From Anaerofilum faecale (lineage in GTDB: Bacteria > Bacillota > Clostridia > Oscillospirales > Ruminococcaceae): a stretch of DNA of 64,000 nt. The position numbers were made by a program, and so were the translations under genes. The stretch is from NCBI GenBank assembly GCA_019114265.1, contig DXFV01000005.1, positions 14,790-78,789 on the forward strand, in the 5' to 3' direction. Position 1 is the stretch's first letter, and each line of letters starts with the position of its first letter. Below, piece by piece: positions 63,418 through 64,000 of this stretch. The notes under the pieces were generated by a model. The model was given only the letters and a program-made list of their open reading frames with translations. It was not told where the DNA came from and ran no database searches.

Positions 63418-63790
63418 TCGGCAGCCTGATGGCACCTTACCCCGCCTTACACCCAAGCAGGCCCGCAGCGTCCGAAGGCTCGTCAAAGGATGCTGCAATT
63501 ACGCAGACGGCAGCTGCCTGCTGCTGGATGACGGCGAAGAGCAGGTCTGTCCGCAGAGCATCAGTTACAGCCTGAATTGCCGGTATTTCCGTCACGCAGT
63601 GCTGCCCAGTGACCCAAATCTTGAAAATGAGATTTTACGCCCCCGGGGAAGCAGGCGCTGTCAAATTTGCGGTTCTTATTTCATTGCCGGTTCTGGACGT
63701 GCCAAATACTGTGCCGACTGTGCAGCCAACGTACATCGGAAACAGAAAGCCGCCTATGCCCGAAAACGGCGGTCGAGAGTAGACAAATAA
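63383..63790 (+). CDS. Cys_rich_VLP-type protein
   Basis: A 135-residue Cys-rich protein. KQARSVRRLVKGCCNYADGSCLLLDDGEEQVCPQ and LNCRYFRHAVLP form the cysteine-rich first half seen in Cys_rich_VLP proteins of mobile elements; RRCQICGSYFIAGSGRAKYCADC is a second zinc-finger-like unit with four Cys, followed by a basic end KQKAAYARKRRSRVDK. Its role is not known. It overlaps the end of the RepA-like gene by 35 bases; the ATG at 63383 has AAGGAGG upstream. These proteins usually stand next to the relaxase gene. Confidence 0.8.
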   Translation: MWRKICAQKPIDRQPDGTLPRLTPKQARSVRRLVKGCCNYADGSCLLLDDGEEQVCPQSISYSLNCRYFRHAVLPSDPNLENEILRPRGSRRCQICGSYFIAGSGRAKYCADCAANVHRKQKAAYARKRRSRVDK

Positions 63791-63907
63791 CCTCGCAAAA
63801 GCCGCTTATTTGCACGGAATTTCAGAAGCAGTACAAAGGGGCCGGGGGATTTTCCCTCTATCCCCCAAAATAGCCGTTCAATCTGTCTACATAAAGGAGG
63901 ATGCAGC

Positions 63908-64000
63908 ATGGATAATCGTATGGAAAAAGTACCAATCCACTTGAAGATGACCCTCACAACGAGGGAGGCCGCCGAATACAGCAATATTGGGATCAACAAA
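63908..64000 (+). CDS. Excisionase (Xis, Tn916 type), 5' part
   Basis: Only 31 codons are in the window: MDNRMEKVPIHLKMTLTTRE, then AAEYSNIGINK. Such MTLTTREAAEYSNIG-type starts belong to the helix-turn-helix excisionase of Tn916-like elements, a small protein that directs the integrase toward excision, with the integrase gene usually just downstream. The ATG at 63908 has AAAGGAGGATG about 6 bases upstream. Confidence 0.82.
   Translation, partial: MDNRMEKVPIHLKMTLTTREAAEYSNIGINK

Noticed and set aside
1..64000. tRNA or rRNA genes
   Set aside because: All intergenic stretches were read for GGTTCGAATCC-type T-arm motifs and conserved rRNA segments; the only near match (GGTTCGAGGT near 17600) has no cloverleaf around it.

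Overview
The window looks like the chromosome of a GC-rich, low-motility gut Clostridia of the Oscillospiraceae/Ruminococcaceae type (Faecalibacterium / Gemmiger / Subdoligranulum neighbourhood). The reasons are the Firmicutes-style rimP-nusA-ylxR-ylxQ-infB-rbfA-nrnA-truB-ribF-rpsO-pnp cluster, an alpha2-type glycyl-tRNA synthetase, spoIIE and AbrB-type sporulation-era regulators, BlaI/M56 sensor pairs, and a preQ1-III riboswitch in front of queT, a class best known from Faecalibacterium-like genomes. Species assignment is inference; no rRNA or tRNA gene was seen.

Layout of the core part (1 to about 52.65 kb): a BlaI/M56 pair with twin operators (1-749); a leftward pyridoxal-kinase/TrmL fusion, degV and ucpA (842-3851); a small membrane protein; tex and a YfhO-type membrane protein (4549-9059); divergent yfbR, then dus; polA-rimI-tsaD with tsaD frameshifted (10957-14969); serC-serA (15222-17490); a methyltransferase; a second BlaI/M56 pair, the M56 gene frameshifted (18660-20915); a HAD phosphatase and riboswitch-controlled queT; a lipoprotein; the long leftward nusA/infB/pnp operon (35130 down to 23138) with a membrane glycosyltransferase inserted before rpsO; an M29 aminopeptidase, glyQS, an ABC permease remnant, spoIIE; rightward trpS and abrB; an XRE regulator and a histidine-phosphatase gene; leftward hisJ-type PHP, GNAT, a GHL-type protein, a reduced RnfA-E-D set with rpe; and a two-component system.

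From about 52.67 kb to the right edge the sequence becomes visibly more A+T-rich and carries an integrated mobile element. Its left end appears to cut the start of an rpiB-like gene (ATG at 52648). It holds a serine recombinase, a Type III restriction-modification pair (mod/res) followed by two unknown genes, an AbiE toxin-antitoxin pair, an oriT-like non-coding region, a MobC-like protein, a RepA_N-like protein, a Cys_rich_VLP protein and the start of an excisionase; the integrase and right end lie outside the window.

The most unusual items are: an RnfA/RnfE pair that lacks three of the four cysteines that normally hold the intramembrane iron-sulfur cluster and stands without RnfB, C and G; the kinase-methyltransferase fusion whose junction is an A6 run; two single-base frameshifts in otherwise intact genes; the rpiB junction; and the unknown gene pair downstream of the Type III system. 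Composite palindromic intergenic repeats recur at four places.
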